From Metallyticus violacea (Eukaryota > Arthropoda > Insecta > Mantodea > Metallyticidae), in the NCBI GenBank assembly GCA_030762175.1, contig CM060843.1, positions 23,736,001-23,800,000 of the forward strand: a DNA stretch of 64,000 nt, written 5' to 3'. Under the pieces are notes generated by a model. The model was not told where the DNA came from, did not search any database, and worked only from the letters and a program-made list of their open reading frames with translations. Of this stretch, positions 23,901 to 36,299 are shown one piece after another. Numbering within the stretch: the stretch's first letter is position 1; each line of letters starts with the position of its first letter. A program made the position numbers and the translations under genes.

Positions 23901-25743
23901 ATAACTAAAATGAAAAGAGCAACAATAAATAAACGAAATTTCAAGAAAATAGACAAATAAAATAAGAACAAGATGCTTATTTCCCCGCCATATTCAAATT
24001 TTGTTCATCCTTTCCCTTTTCTCCGTTTGTAAAATATTTCAGTGAAATTTTCCTGCCATCTAGCGAGTATATTCTATTAACAACGGGATACGCTTGAAAC
24101 CATATTCCTTGCGTCATATATAGAATTACGATGCTATGCCCTTTCAGTTTTTCTTCCTAAAATATGTTTTTAATTCTACCTCTTGTTCATTGCAATTTAC
24201 GGGATGCTCAGCCCTGGCGAGGGTGTAACAAACCAATGGAAGTTTATGTGGGGCGGGGGCAATTTAAAAGCATTTTTTTCACTTCATTGTCAATTTTACG
24301 TAATTTTCTGAAGCTTTTAGTGCAGAAACAGAAATGTATTCAATTAAAAGGTAACAACGAATTTAAACATGTAGTGTAATGACTCTAGTTAAGCCCGCTA
24401 TTGTGTATAAGATATCCAGGATTCCATCCCGGATCCGCCCAATGTTGGCAGAGTTATTATTTTAATGGCTTTTCTTAATCACTAATATAAATAACGACTT
24501 AAATATTTATTAGTCATAAAGCCCAACGCAATTTTTACAATTAGAAAAGCAACAAAGCGTAAATAAATAGTATAGAAAGGAAACAATGCAATTATGTCCA
24601 TCTTTCCGACAGAAAGTGAACTGAATACTAACTGCCTCGGTAACCAATAGATGTCGCAATAAGAATAATGTAATGAAATGAACAATAAATAACCATAAAC
24701 ATATTGATAGCTTAACCTCTTTCCCTATTTGTATTTAATTATTTAAGGAAATAACTGGTGAACTATTAATATAGTTAAATTTTAATTATGATTGTTATAG
24801 CATGTCTTGGTTTGTATTTTTTTTCTGCAATTGTGTAGATATATCTCATAGTTTGGAAATGGAATGCGAATAATATTTATATGATTTAAAATTAATTGCT
24901 CCAAAATATGTAATTATTTACATGATTTATATTATATACCTTTCCTCTTTATACGTTTTGGGCATAGATTACGCAGATTTTGAATTATTGCATTTAAAGA
25001 TGTACGCTCGGACCTTACGCACTTAGAAAGACCTTATTGAACGTAGTTTAGGTAATTATAATTATTTTTAGAAGCCAACATACCATGACAACCGAAACGA
25101 AACTTTAAGTTAAGGCATGATGGCACGCAGTAAACATATTCGGTTGTTTGAATATGGGCAGAATGTATTAATTCATCTTTTATGTCTAAAGTTATTTATA
25201 GACACTTCATGCTAAATTAGTTTTAACACAACACAAAGTAGAAATTGGATTTTATAATACTTAGGCCCGGTTACATAAACCTCTAGGTATCTACAGATAA
25301 TAGATTTGTTCCATATTTTATGGGAAAGATAAATTATATCCATTTCCGTGCAGAATATAACCTGTCGATAACTATCGACAGTGAAGTTCAGAATCGTCCA
25401 GCAGATGGCGATTTGCGTTTATATCATGTAGTTACTGTAGCTGTTGCCATTAGCGTTGAATTTTATATTCTTTTTGCTGTGAAATAATAGAACATCAAAG
25501 ACAGAACATAAGGACCCTATTCCACAAATGTATAGCCTAATATATTATAAGTGGATTGGTAAAAGTCCCTGTAAAGTATGGGATTATAACTTTATGTTCC
25601 ATGAAAGATTGTAATGTATTGGTAAAAAGTTACAGGAGACGGTCATATAAGAGCAAGATGGAGGAGCAGCTGTTGTTATTTTGCATTAGGTTATATCCAC
25701 TTCTTAATAATAATTTAGTATGTTTTAATATGCATCACTAAAG

Positions 25744-25745
<2 letters not shown>

Positions 25746-25776
<31 letters not shown>
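25746..25776. repeat. (ATT)10 microsatellite
   Basis: Uninterrupted ATT run. Confidence 0.96.
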
Positions 25777-25777
<1 letters not shown>

Positions 25778-26747
25778 CTGCTAAATGGTTTGATATTTTC
25801 TCTCATAAATAATAACACTTTAGATATTTTATTATGTATTTGCCAATATGCAGGCATAATAATTCAGTTTGAGATGGGGTACGTATATTTCCATGCTTAT
25901 ATCTATGTCACAGCATCAATTTCAGTCGAGAGATGGCAGAAGAATTGAGCTTTACTTTTGTACTCGAACATTTATTTCATCATTTTTGTTTATACACATT
26001 TATTTATATTTGATGGAGATCACATTTTCATTACAAGCAAACAATTATGAAAATGGTGCCAAAAGAGGTTGTTTTTAAAGTGATCCTGCCAAGGATAGAA
26101 ATCATTTTCGTGGATTTCACCCAGAACATTAAACAAATAAACAAAGATGCTGGACTGAAAAACTTTAAAACAAAAGGCCAATGTGAATCATATGTTATAC
26201 TTTAATGGCACTAATTAACTAGACGACAAACTGAACTTTAATCGTATAAGAACTTTAATGAAATTAAAAATAATATATTGATTTAGTGTCTGAAAAAAAG
26301 AATATAATTGAAAATAAAAGAACTCATGGTGCTAATATATACTAAGCTGAAGATTCAAAACCGGAAATTCAAACCTTTTGCGGTTTTCCCTCAGATATAA
26401 ACAGCGCGAAATTATAACGTAAATAGCAATGCTCTCCAAGTAGATACATTCCAGACTAATTTGTTTAAAGTGTGCGAGTTGAAATCTACACAAGTAAAAT
26501 ACTGTTCGCCATCTTTCTTATCAGTCATATCAAAGAGATATTTGACGAGTTTTGTCAGATAAGTTTCGAAAGGATATCTATTTGATATATTCTGTCTAAC
26601 GTTTCAGAAACACTTATCGAAGATATAAAGTTATAGAATGGATATTTTATGTTTTGGAAAGTTTTATTTATCCAATATTATCTAATTATTCGACTCATAT
26701 CTGACATTTCAGAAATCGGCATAAAGTTCTACAAAATGTTATAACTA

Positions 26748-26951
26748 GGCATCGGAATTTCTAAGCACTAAAAGCGGAGTGAATCTCAATAAATTTACAT
26801 TGATTTTGAGCTAGAGACAACAGATGAAGAGTTACAGTGGTCAAGAGCTACAAACCAACCTCTTCCTTTACGCCTGTCCCTTGTTCTTATTTACCTCGCT
26901 CAGAAATTGTGTTGCAGTGTACCTACCTTGATGTTAAGTGCTTAAGATGCC
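26748..26951. mobile_element. 204-bp MITE related to the transposon at 29544
   Basis: It begins GGCATCGGAATTTCTAAGCA and ends TTAAGTGCTTAAGATGCC. The ends are imperfect inverted repeats (GGCATC and CTTAGCACTT-type blocks) and are flanked by TA on both sides (26746-26747, 26952-26953). About 180 bp of its left part aligns with 29544-29728 and about 25 bp of its right part with 31262-31285. That is the pattern of an internal-deletion derivative with no coding capacity. Confidence 0.8.
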
Positions 26952-26954
26952 TAT

Positions 26955-28530
26955 TTACCAATTTTAGTTTATCACGGTTGTGATGTATATTGATGTACAA
27001 ATTACCAATGAGACTTTATTATACAAACAGCACTTGTAATTTTTAACGAAAATGTGGTAAGAACACCATCACGTACAAGCTCACTTTTGAACTGTCTGTA
27101 TACTTTAAAAAAGACCCATATCAGGATCAATACCAATCATAAACATTATGGGTTTTACAAAGTAGGCTTTGCATCAGTGAATTATTTGGGTAGTTTATAC
27201 ACAGATTTTGTCAACATCAGAACAAGATGGAGTCCTACTTTGCTTTGTCTTCTGCAAATCAACTCAAGCTAAAGCAACAGAGAATGTATAGGATTTACAG
27301 AGAATCTCCTTATACTGGGATAAAGGACAATTATTCAGAACTACGGAGATCAGCGAATATCCTAAAATGGTATCGATACTAATATTTACCCATTATTGCG
27401 ATAAACCTGTGAAGATCGAGACATAAAACAACGAAGACCCAAAAAATTGTTTAGACTACTGTCTCCAGAAAGTCACAAGCTCTTTGAAAATCTGATTCAC
27501 AAGCGAATATTTCCAATAAACACGTTACAGACATTGATAGGTGAGAATATAGTGGGCAATACGTTTTGTAATTTACTGTTAATTTACATATGTTTTAATT
27601 GAATATTTTTGTTTAATGAATGATATAAAATGATCATTTTCATTATTTTAGTACAAATAATAGTCCCACGAAGTTCAATTCTGCTTTCAACAACAATTTA
27701 CAAGTCTGTAACACATAAAAAGTAATAAGTTTGTCAAATATGTGGTAGCTATACCTTGAAAAAACAGACTCATTTATTTATTTACTTTATTATTATAATT
27801 TGCATGGTTGGATTTTTGTTCTCCTGATAAATCGCAATTTTTTTGACAAGCACTGTGTAAAGTTTTCAGATGTAGCGTATTACAAAATTCTTTTAAGTTT
27901 ACATTCCTCACGACTGTTTGGAAATCAGATCATAGTGAGTTTAGTGATATTACATACATGTATCTGTAATATTTATTTGTATAAGCAACCATGTTGGCAA
28001 CCCTGGAATCAAAGTCAATTACATTTTATTCCATCATTAAGCATGCCCAAATGTATACTATATCTTTTTCAGCGAGAGAAATTAACTTTTAAATAACAAT
28101 TCAATATAAAATATAAAATAAATTTAATAATAAAAACCAAAATTTAATTTGTAATTATACCCCTTCAAAATACGTTCAAAAACCAAATACTACCGCTACG
28201 ATATTGGTAACATGCAGAGATTTAGGTGAGAAACACGAACTGTATCTTTGAAAACTAGGTACATTTCGGAATGACTTTATTTATAATTATTAAATGTCTA
28301 AAATAGTGTAACGATACACTTGTTAAGTGGTCAAATTGCTGCTGTTAACAATTGTGTCATAAATAACTTGTAGGTATTCTAATTAGTTTTAAAATATGCT
28401 TTATGCAGTTTGTGACTTTTCAATTTTCTCATTTCTCTCTTTTGTCTCTTATCCTTATTTCCCATGTTTTTCCTTTTTCATTCATGTGTTCGTCTGTTTT
28501 TATTCTCTCTGAACTTTAGGATGCTGTTAA
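26955..28530. other. AT-rich stretch, nothing recognised
   Basis: Open frames such as the 98-codon one at 27800 have AT-driven composition and no family likeness. Confidence 0.5.
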
Positions 28531-28534
28531 AAGC

Positions 28535-28870
28535 GCCCTTAATATTCCCGTTTGCTCTCGAGAGTACTCTGGTGGAGCACATGTCTGATGATAATGTGCT
28601 GACTGTAAAACGGGGGTACTTTACGATGGTGGCTGGTGGCAGCTAATAGGGGCATGTACTTCGGATTAACCAGATCATGGAACAATTAGGGGAAGAGTCG
28701 AGGTTTATGATGAGGCGCCCGACACGGGCAGCCAGATCTCTGAAATTGGGTCATTCCTAATGCAAAAACAATTAACGGCAGCCGCTGTTACATCTGTCTC
28801 CAAGCGTAATAACAGGCAATAAAACAAAACGCCTTCCTCTGGGTTACAGCTAACGTTTACAGCCACTGGC
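28535..28870. promoter_or_regulatory. Candidate conserved noncoding or enhancer-like block
   Basis: A GC-richer, complex-sequence block without an open frame lies in AT-rich surroundings. It contains an octamer-like ATGCAAAA at 28760-28767 and a homeodomain-type CAATTAA at 28769-28775 next to each other, plus CAATAAAAC further on. This is motif-level evidence only; an unrecognised repeat is possible. Confidence 0.25.
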
Positions 28871-29084
28871 AACCTATTCTAGGTTTACTTAATATATGCT
28901 CTTTCTATTAATAGTTTTATAAATTATTGACCATGTAGTTTCCTAAATAGCCTATATATTTCATTTAATGCTTTAATTGACTAATAAAAGAAATCATGTA
29001 GTCAAATGTTCGCACCAAAATTGAATTTAATGCCGAAATTTATGCCACATTACGAAATTAATTTTAATTTTTCTCAAAATAATG

Positions 29085-29400
29085 CACAAAATGAAGGCTG
29101 ACTCTTTTGATATTGTTCTTATTTCTCAACATAGTCTTCCTTGACACGGATGCACTTTGTGTAACAGTGTTCTAAGCCTTTTATTTCATTACAGAAATAA
29201 GATTCCTCTCGGCTTGCAAAATACTTCTAACCTGATGGCTTTAAGTTCTTCATGAGATGAAAATGTCTATCCCAATGAACTTTCTCAACTTTGGAAAGAG
29301 ATGGAAGTCCGTAGTGGCCAAAACCTTGGGAATAAGACGAACTTGACAGCAAATTTAGCAGTTAATTGATTTTCTTTATTGCAACGACACATGCACCTCT
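29085..29400 (-). pseudogene. Mariner-type transposase C-terminal fragment
   Basis: On the minus strand, scattered frames give an FPRFWPLRTSISF-like segment (equivalent of PYSPDLAPxDFxLF), SSHEELKAIR, and the end KCIRVKEDYVEK at about 29130-29095, which is the typical last block of mariner transposases. Frames shift several times. No terminal repeat was identified. Confidence 0.55.
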
Positions 29401-29543
29401 GAGTTTCTCATGTCACAAAAATATTTTTATTTAGAGTCTTAGAAATAAATAATTTAAGTAGCTTCAATGAGTAACATGGCATTTTGACTCAAAATAATAT
29501 TAAAAAAATTAAAGGCCTTTTTATATTAGCTTATTATTAATTA

Positions 29544-31285
29544 GGCATCGGAATTTCAAAGCACTAAAACCAAAATTAAATAGAATGAAATTATTTTGAC
29601 TCTGGACTGTAGGCAACAGGTGGGAGAGGTACAGTAGGTTACAAGCTACAAAACTAACCTCTCCCCTTATGTCTGTCATTCACCAGTTCTTGTTTACGCT
29701 CATAGTTTGTGTTGTTTGTATTGACCTAGTAGTATCAGCGTACATCCCATGTGACGAAGCATTGCAGTTTTCAGGTGATGGCGTTCGTGCGCCGTAAATA
29801 TCATCCGTTCGTCTCGCTGCGTGGCATGCCAGTTTGAGGAGCGTAGAGTACAGCCTGACCATAAAAGCACAAACAATTAAGAAGCTAATAAAATATAATT
29901 ACCAACACCATGATGGATTGTACCATTTCTGTAATATATACGGTATATACATGTAACTGAATCCAGAGTAGGCATGCCCGTTGGTCTATTTTTATCTGTA
30001 CTCTCTGTTGAACTGCCTTCTTCTGCTACCTTCCCTGTTTTAATCTGTTTCATCTTCAACACACTGTTTATCACTACTCACAATAACCTATGTTTATTAC
30101 AACATAGCTATTTTTTGTTTACAAAATTCCAAACAAGTTCCATTGAATTAAGGTCGCAGTGTTAGGGGGGTAACCGCAGTGCAGTAAATTCGTGTTCTTT
30201 TAAAATTCTATCAACTGTGTATATAGGTTGAGGCTTGTTTTGTTTAAATATTTCTATTATTTGTTCTATAGTTAAATATGAGTCTGCTGTGATTTTGGGA
30301 TTTTAAACGAAAAATTATGTCAGATTTTCTAGTGGCTATTGTTGATACTTTATTTATTTGTTCTGCATGATACGATGCATTATCTAAAGCAACAATGCAC
30401 CCAGATGAAAGATTTGGTATGAAATGTTTGTTTAACCATTTATTGTAATTTCGCCATTCATTTCATCGTCATAATCTGCAGAATTATGCTGGTCCCCTTC
30501 GATGAGCCCCATTTTACCACCAACGTGAACAATATCTCTCTGCCCAACACTTTGGTTTACATGCACACCTTGCATATCATCCTGCTGCCAACACTTGCTT
30601 GCAGTATAATAGTATGAGCCCATGTTTCATCTGTGTATGGCCCTTTTTAATTTTTTCTTAGCGTTCTCAGGTATGCTGCATGACGTGCAACAATGTCACG
30701 CCGCTCCATTAAAATGTGTCGCAAGTTTTTGCATTTCTTTTCCTAGCCGCATTCAGGAGTTTTCGTAACGTCGGGATTTCTTTTCTCTGCTCATAAAACT
30801 CCGAAAAGTTTTTGAGCACGATACCTTTTGCAAAATCGTCAAGTTCAATTTTCTTTGTTGTGGGCAATGTTTCTCCATTGAGCTTTACTTTCTCACCCTC
30901 CTTCGCTACACCATGTATTGTTCTTTCACCGTTCCCTACAGTTGTTACTGTCCTTTCACAGCATTCTTTAATGGAATGATAAGAATTTTCTTTTTTACGA
31001 AACTGTAGCACATTATATATAATCTGTTTGCTTTACGGGTGTATGACTTCGCGCGTTGACTTTTTTGGTGGAGTTTCCATTTGCTCTTGTGTACGGATAC
31101 CAACTTGCTGACTGCACGCTCTGAACTGCTGCATTTCTTTACTACAGTGCTGTGCAAAGTACGTCAGATTAGAGTGACGCATTACAGTATCGTAATCAGG
31201 TTGACGTTCGTAGTCCCGCTGCCTGCCGTCTGCAATGTTTCTTTAGACAGGTAATCCCAGCTTGATGTTAAGTGCCTAAGAAATA
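29544..31285 (-). mobile_element. DDE transposon, likely parent of the MITE at 26748
   Basis: The left end GGCATCGGAATTTCAAAGCA follows TA at 29542 and matches the MITE's left end. The right end CTTGATGTTAAGTGCCTAAG at 31261 matches the MITE's right end. The minus strand between them encodes a decayed transposase. In order it shows an HTH-like N-terminus (about 31157-30930), ELDDFAKGIVLKNFSEFYEQ, ASKCWQQDD near 30590, KWLNKHFIPNL then ALDNASYH near 30430-30365 (the VLDNAPYH block), and HCDLNSMELVWNFV near 30150 (the CELNPIELIW block). These are hallmarks of a DDE_3/IS630-like insect transposase lineage. Multiple frameshifts and stops. Confidence 0.82.
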
Positions 31286-31360
31286 AGATTCTCCTTACCT
31301 ATTATTATGGTTACCTAAGTTTCAGTAACCTAAACATACCATGGAATGTTGTTTATTTGC

Positions 31361-31651
31361 TTTTTTTTTTTTTTTTTTTGAATGGTGTTTAACACCCTTT
31401 TTTACTACTGAGGCACCACAGGCGATGAATATTGATGATACATGAGATGTAATGCTATATTGGGAAAAGATTTGTTTAGGAAGAAAACGTTCGATGCCTA
31501 AGTTTAGAATAGCTCCCCAGCATTTGCCATTTATGAGGATTGAAGAAAATCTGGAAAAACCCCAGTCATGGAGGACGGTCCTGGTGGGATTCAAACCCCG
31601 GACCTCCCGCTCACGATTCCGCGCCTTAGCGACCTCGGACACCCTTGACGG
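31361..31651 (-). repeat. tRNA-derived SINE, family A, copy 4
   Basis: The minus-strand head starts CCGTCAAGGGTGTCCGAGGT at 31651, with B box GGTTTGAATCCC near 31595. It ends GGGTGTTAAACACCATTC followed by an A-run of about 19 (seen as T on +), so the poly-A tail is still intact. Confidence 0.93.
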
Positions 31652-32067
31652 TTATGTTGTTTCATTTTTCTTTTATTAATTTTATAATATTGCTCTTGTA
31701 CCATTAAAATATACTTCAAATAACAATAATACTGAGAATAATTAAATCACAAATAATTTAAGTAACTTTTGCACGATAGCTGCTTCACTGGTCCTATTGA
31801 AACAGGCGGAACTCGAGGAGGAATCCTCAGGAACCAGAAAAGGTTTCTGCATAATTAATATGCAGATCTGGCGTACAGGTTGCCCCATTGGAAAATTCTG
31901 TGAACAGCCAGAAATAGCTGCAAGAACCAGAAATGTAACTCAGGAGGAATAATGTAAAGCGCTTTAAAAATAAATTATATAAATATTCGGAGGTTGAGAC
32001 TAATGAATACCGCAAAAGTGAATAGAAGGTGATGGAGAACAGTCTGCAAAAACTAAGAAGCATTTCT
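31652..32067. other. AT-rich spacer between two SINEs
   Basis: No supported feature. Confidence 0.5.
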
Positions 32068-32328
32068 TTTTAATAGTGTTTAACGCCCGTTTTAACTTTT
32101 GAGGTATCGCAGGCAGTGGAAATGAAATTATAAATTGGGAAAGGATTTTTTTAAGGAAGGAAACTTTCAAGGATTAAGTTTACGATACCTCCCCGGCGTT
32201 CACCATTTATGAGGACTGAGAAAAACCTGCTAAAACACCTCAGTCAGGGAGGATGGTCCTGGCGGGATTCAAACCCAAACCTTCCGCTCAAGAATCCGCG
32301 CCTTAACGATCTCGGCCACTCTTGGCGG
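32068..32328 (-). repeat. tRNA-derived SINE, family A, copy 5
   Basis: The minus-strand head CCGCCAAGAGTGGCCGAGAT at 32328 is followed by B box GGTTTGAATCCC and a body with a deletion around the TGATGATACATGAG block. The tail is GGGCGTTAAACACTATT. Confidence 0.92.
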
Positions 32329-32357
32329 TAAAATCATGATGAAAGTAAAGGGATGAT

Positions 32358-32359
32358 AA

Positions 32360-32401
<42 letters not shown>
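32358..32401. repeat. (TAA)n microsatellite
   Basis: About 14 uninterrupted units. Confidence 0.96.
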
Positions 32402-32907
32402 TGGACAGTGAAGCTGAATTATAAAATATAGTCACTATTACCTGAAATGTAAATTCCTTTGATGGTTTGGGGTTTATTCCACTAAAGTATAAAACTGTAC
32501 TTACTAGGTGAAGTATGTAAACAGGTTTTTTTTGGCAAATTAAAATTGCATGCGATTGTTTATCTCCAAAAAGCACAAATAAATTTGCAACGTGTTTTTG
32601 TGGGGAAGTCGAAGGGTTTTAATAACAACTATGGTATTAGCATTCACTTAACATCTTCAAACATTGACATACAACGAGTACATTATTATTTTTTTTAAAG
32701 TGAAGGCCTCTGGAATATGTTTAATTTTCTTGTTGAAATTATGAGTAGAAAAATAATGAAGTAATAGTAGAGATGAGAGCAAAGTTCAAATTAGAGGACG
32801 GTGTGGTTTTAAAGATAAAGATGTTCACGTGTGTGAATGAAGCAGCTATCTCAATGAATCGAGTGTCTGTCAATAGATCGAAGTGAGAAACTGTTGTTGA
32901 TTTGGTG

Positions 32908-33148
32908 TGTTTATGGACGCTGTTTAACATTTCAGGCAATCAGCGTCCTATTCAAATTAGGGCGTGAAACGGCCGAGCAAATTTTGCTCAGACGCCTCTT
33001 CTTTCAGACTTGAGATTCTTTTACATGGGACACGGGATCCACTGCTTTACTTCTCTTCCGAAGAATGGCATACTTAGGATTTTTTCGCCCGATTAAAAAA
33101 AAAGTCATCGAACTTTGGGTCTACAAGGCAAAGACCACCAGAACCGAC
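32908..33148 (-). repeat. tRNA-derived SINE, family B, copy 5
   Basis: Body and tail blocks are clear (GGCCGTTTCACGCCC, TCAAGTCTGAAAG). The head is decayed and the B box is partly lost. Confidence 0.85.
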
Positions 33149-33364
33149 AGAAGTGAGGAGCAATCGTCATACAAGTTCTCATTCTTCCTCTCTATTCCTC
33201 GTCTGCCAAGCTACACAAAATCTTGGCCGAAAAAATTGGTGGAAAGTCGTGAGCATCGCCCCATAGTCCAAAACTGGCCTCATTACATTTTCACTTCTTT
33301 AGTTCTTTCAAGAAAATTTTTGAATACGAAAATTCATTGCAAGTTTCCCCACTCTTGGAGGTGA

Positions 33365-33925
33365 TCAGATTTACGTTTGAATTAGTAGGGTCAAAGGAGG
33401 AATTTGCGGTACTTAGCCGTATTCAGTGGCTGGCCGTTTGTGCCTACTTCTCCATTGGGATCAGGTGAGCGAGACACCGGATAACCGGATCCAGTTGTTT
33501 TCAGGTAGCTGATGGACGTCCCCCCTTCAAGGAATTTGAGTTCCTTAGAAGAGCGCAGAGGCAGGAAACGTTCCTAAGAGCAAGCACTACCACACCTCAC
33601 ACAGAACCAACCCATCTCGCCTCTGCAACAGAATGCAATGAAATGGAAGGGTGGAAGATACATGGACTACACCGTCTAAGGGACCAAAAACACCCCCAAA
33701 ACCCCAGGGTATCTGAAACCGGAACTTGCCGAATGCGAATACTAAGCGTTACCATTCCGCTAGGTTTTTGGGCGGGAAGTGCACCAGTAAAGAACTAATA
33801 AACATAAAGAGGATAAAGTTAGCCTATTGTGTCCCATAAGGGAAAAGGCCTCCTAACAAGTAGGGAAGCTCGCTTTTTCCTAACGTGGTGAGCTATTCCA
33901 CGCTAGATTTTCGTATGCTGTTTAA
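33365..33925. repeat. GC-richer dispersed repeat of unknown class
   Basis: A compositionally distinct block. Its last ~100 bp (33822-33923, AGCCTATTGTGTCCC to TTCGTATGCTGTTT) recurs inverted at 36089-36196, which shows it belongs to a repeat family. No reading frame was recognised with confidence; it may be the 3' part of a retroelement. Confidence 0.55.
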
Positions 33926-34039
33926 GACACTCTGATTAATTTGTTCTTTGGTTACTCCATTTCTCACTGCACTAGTTGCTTCTCGAGACATTTCCATTTT
34001 CTCTTCTTCTTGTTACTCTTGATCAAACTGGACCTACAT

Positions 34040-34255
34040 GTTCCTTGAAGAGGCCTGTCCATCTTCCATGGGAATCTTGCAGGTTCATCTATTGTCATGC
34101 ATTCTTGCGACGTGACCGCCCCGTTGCCACTTGCTTCTGGTAGCTATTTGTGCGATGTCTAAGATAACTGGTTTATTAATACGATAGGTATTTTTCCCTT
34201 CAAAGTTATTCCCAGGATCTTGCGTTGCATTTTTCTTTGGAATAGACGCAGTAAA
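34040..34255 (-). pseudogene. Non-LTR retrotransposon 3' end (reverse transcriptase C-terminus)
   Basis: On the minus strand a frame reads QRKILGITLKGKIP and, about 25 codons later, WQRGGHVARMHDNR. This matches the C-terminal LGISLRDxIxN...LKWxWAGHVARMxDxRW region that follows the RT domain in several insect LINE clades. Only this tail is present, as expected for a 5'-truncated insertion, and it carries stops. Confidence 0.65.
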
Positions 34256-34259
34256 TAAA

Positions 34260-35700
34260 CAATGTGGAGAATTAACAGTACTAAGCTGTTCATAGATTTT
34301 GCAGAATAAGTGTATTGATATTATTTAGATCTTGAATTATCAAAAGGCTTTTGCGTGTCCCTCTTGCTGACGGCAATATAACAATTACTTCTACTATGAA
34401 GAGCTATTCAAATAATTTCTTAATTTTGATATATACCTGATCTAGTAGCAGTTAAGCCGTCGGGTGCTCCGAAGGTAAAAATTTTTCCTGGTCAAGATAT
34501 TTCTATTTTTGTCCTCTTTTCTATCAAATTTTCAGATGTTTCCTTTATCTGTTAACATATATTTATAAATATAATAATAACAATAATAATAATGACAATA
34601 TTGACACATAATACAGTGTATAAACAAAAATATCGAAGTTTCTATTTTATTTTATACAAAAATTTGTATGCACTATCTTTTGTAGAAACTGAGATACAGT
34701 ATTTTAATACTGTTTACGAACATAAACCTAAACATTCGCTCGAATATAAATATTATTTTAATCTCGTATTTAACGTACTTTAATTACCAAGTTTATCAGT
34801 TCAGATAACGCCACTCAAGTGCACTGGCACCAAAACACCAAAATATCTGAAACACCTTTAAAATTATTTTTTTATAAAATAACCATCATTAGCTCTTTAA
34901 ATGGCAGATCTAAGTACTTACCAACGGTTTGATGGCTTACATCTGAAAAAGGAAATATGCTGAGGTGACAGAAGGGAAGAAAACAACAACAGAAATTATG
35001 GATTACGCTTTTTTTTTAAACGCAGTATTGTTGGGGAAAAGCTGGTAAGTGGGGTAGAGTTCATCGCAGCATGACGTTTTGCGTGATTGTTCCACTCTGC
35101 TGACGTCATGGTGAAAAAAGCCATATGAGGGAATTTGACCTGGTTAACTGTAGAGTTTACTGCATGCTGGGACCAAACAAAACAGCTGTGAATGGTGCAC
35201 CGCTCACCCACTGTGACATTACCTAATTGTGAAGGGGTTAAAAGCTTGGGCAGATAGGGGTGAGTTTTGCATAAGGCACTTTATAGATATTTAACTTTTT
35301 CCTCACTGACTGTGGGAATAGCCCATTTCGGACGTTGATTAACATGTTCTTTCAATTTGTGAGTGACCGAGGCTACAGCGTCGAAACTAGGGGGAAATAT
35401 TAAAACAGTTCAAGTTTGCACCTGTTAGTGAGTGCATGAAAAAACAGATGCATTATTTATGAGCATCGTTGTATAGGATTATTAAAGTAAATTTTGGATT
35501 AAAATGCTAGAAAATTTATATCTTCAGAATAATGGCATACTGGTGAAAGCTTTCTAAACCAGGTTGGTAATTCTGCTTTAGATATGTTTTATTGCTTCAG
35601 GAAAAACTCAGTTGTAAATCTCGACTGTTTTCATCTGATGTTCCTCGTAGTCACACCTAAGAAAGGCGCCAGAATCAAATGTGCAAAGAGCATATTAGAG
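34260..35700. other. Unassigned stretch
   Basis: No gene recognised. A moderately GC-rich part at 35000-35400 has no family match that I can name. Confidence 0.45.
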
Positions 35701-35926
35701 TGAATTTATTCAAGGATTTTATTGCTGAGACATCACAGACGTTGGACATTGGTGGTGCTTGAGATGAAATTGAGAAAGGTTTTTTCTAGGCGTAAGTTTG
35801 GATACCACTACAGCATTTTCCAGTAATGAGGACTGAGGAAAACCTGGATAAACTTCAGTTAGGAAAGACAATCCTGGTGGAAACCGAACCTTAACGAACC
35901 TGAACGATCTCGGCCAAGCTGTGGCG
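35701..35926 (-). repeat. tRNA-derived SINE, family A, copy 6 (diverged)
   Basis: The order of body blocks is kept (CTCATTACTGGAAAATGCTG-like, TCTCAAGCACCACCA-like) with many substitutions. The head CGCCACAGCTTGGCCGAGAT at 35926 is recognisable; the tail is decayed. Confidence 0.8.
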
Positions 35927-36088
35927 TTTCCAAGAATTTATTTACCAGAGTTGTGCTCATATAGGTGGGGCGATCAACAAGCTATGTATCTGAGTATAAA
36001 ATGAAATCTGAACGTTATTTTTCACTGTTGATGGAGATTTGATTTTTGGGATTTATGGCAAGGAGCAAGGTATAGTACAGTGTAAACA

Positions 36089-36196
36089 GCATACGAACAA
36101 CTAGTGTGGAATAGCTCACCGTGTTAGGAAAAAGTGAGTTTTCCCTACATGTTAGGGGGCCTTTGCTCTTAAGGGACACAATAGGCTATCTTTATC
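36089..36196. repeat. Inverted copy of the 33822-33923 repeat end
   Basis: It reads GTAAACAGCATACGAACAAC through AGGGACACAATAGGCTATC, the reverse complement of 33822-33923 with scattered differences. Nothing on either side is shared. Confidence 0.85.
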
Positions 36197-36299
36197 TTTT
36201 ATAGTGTAATGAAGCAGCAACACGCCACTTTCTCCTTAGTGGCTTCATATAACTAATCGTAGACTTCTCCAGTGATAGTAGACTTATTTACCATGACAA

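Larger units (their letters stand above)
23425..26740. other. AT-rich stretch, no gene recognised
   Basis: It contains the GT/GC run at 23851, a tRNA-like head near 24380-24440 (AGTTAAGCCCG, then GGATTCCATCC), an ATT run at 25746, and two matches to the CTCF-type core motif (24053-24066 minus, 25398-25410 plus). No exon seen. Confidence 0.5.
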
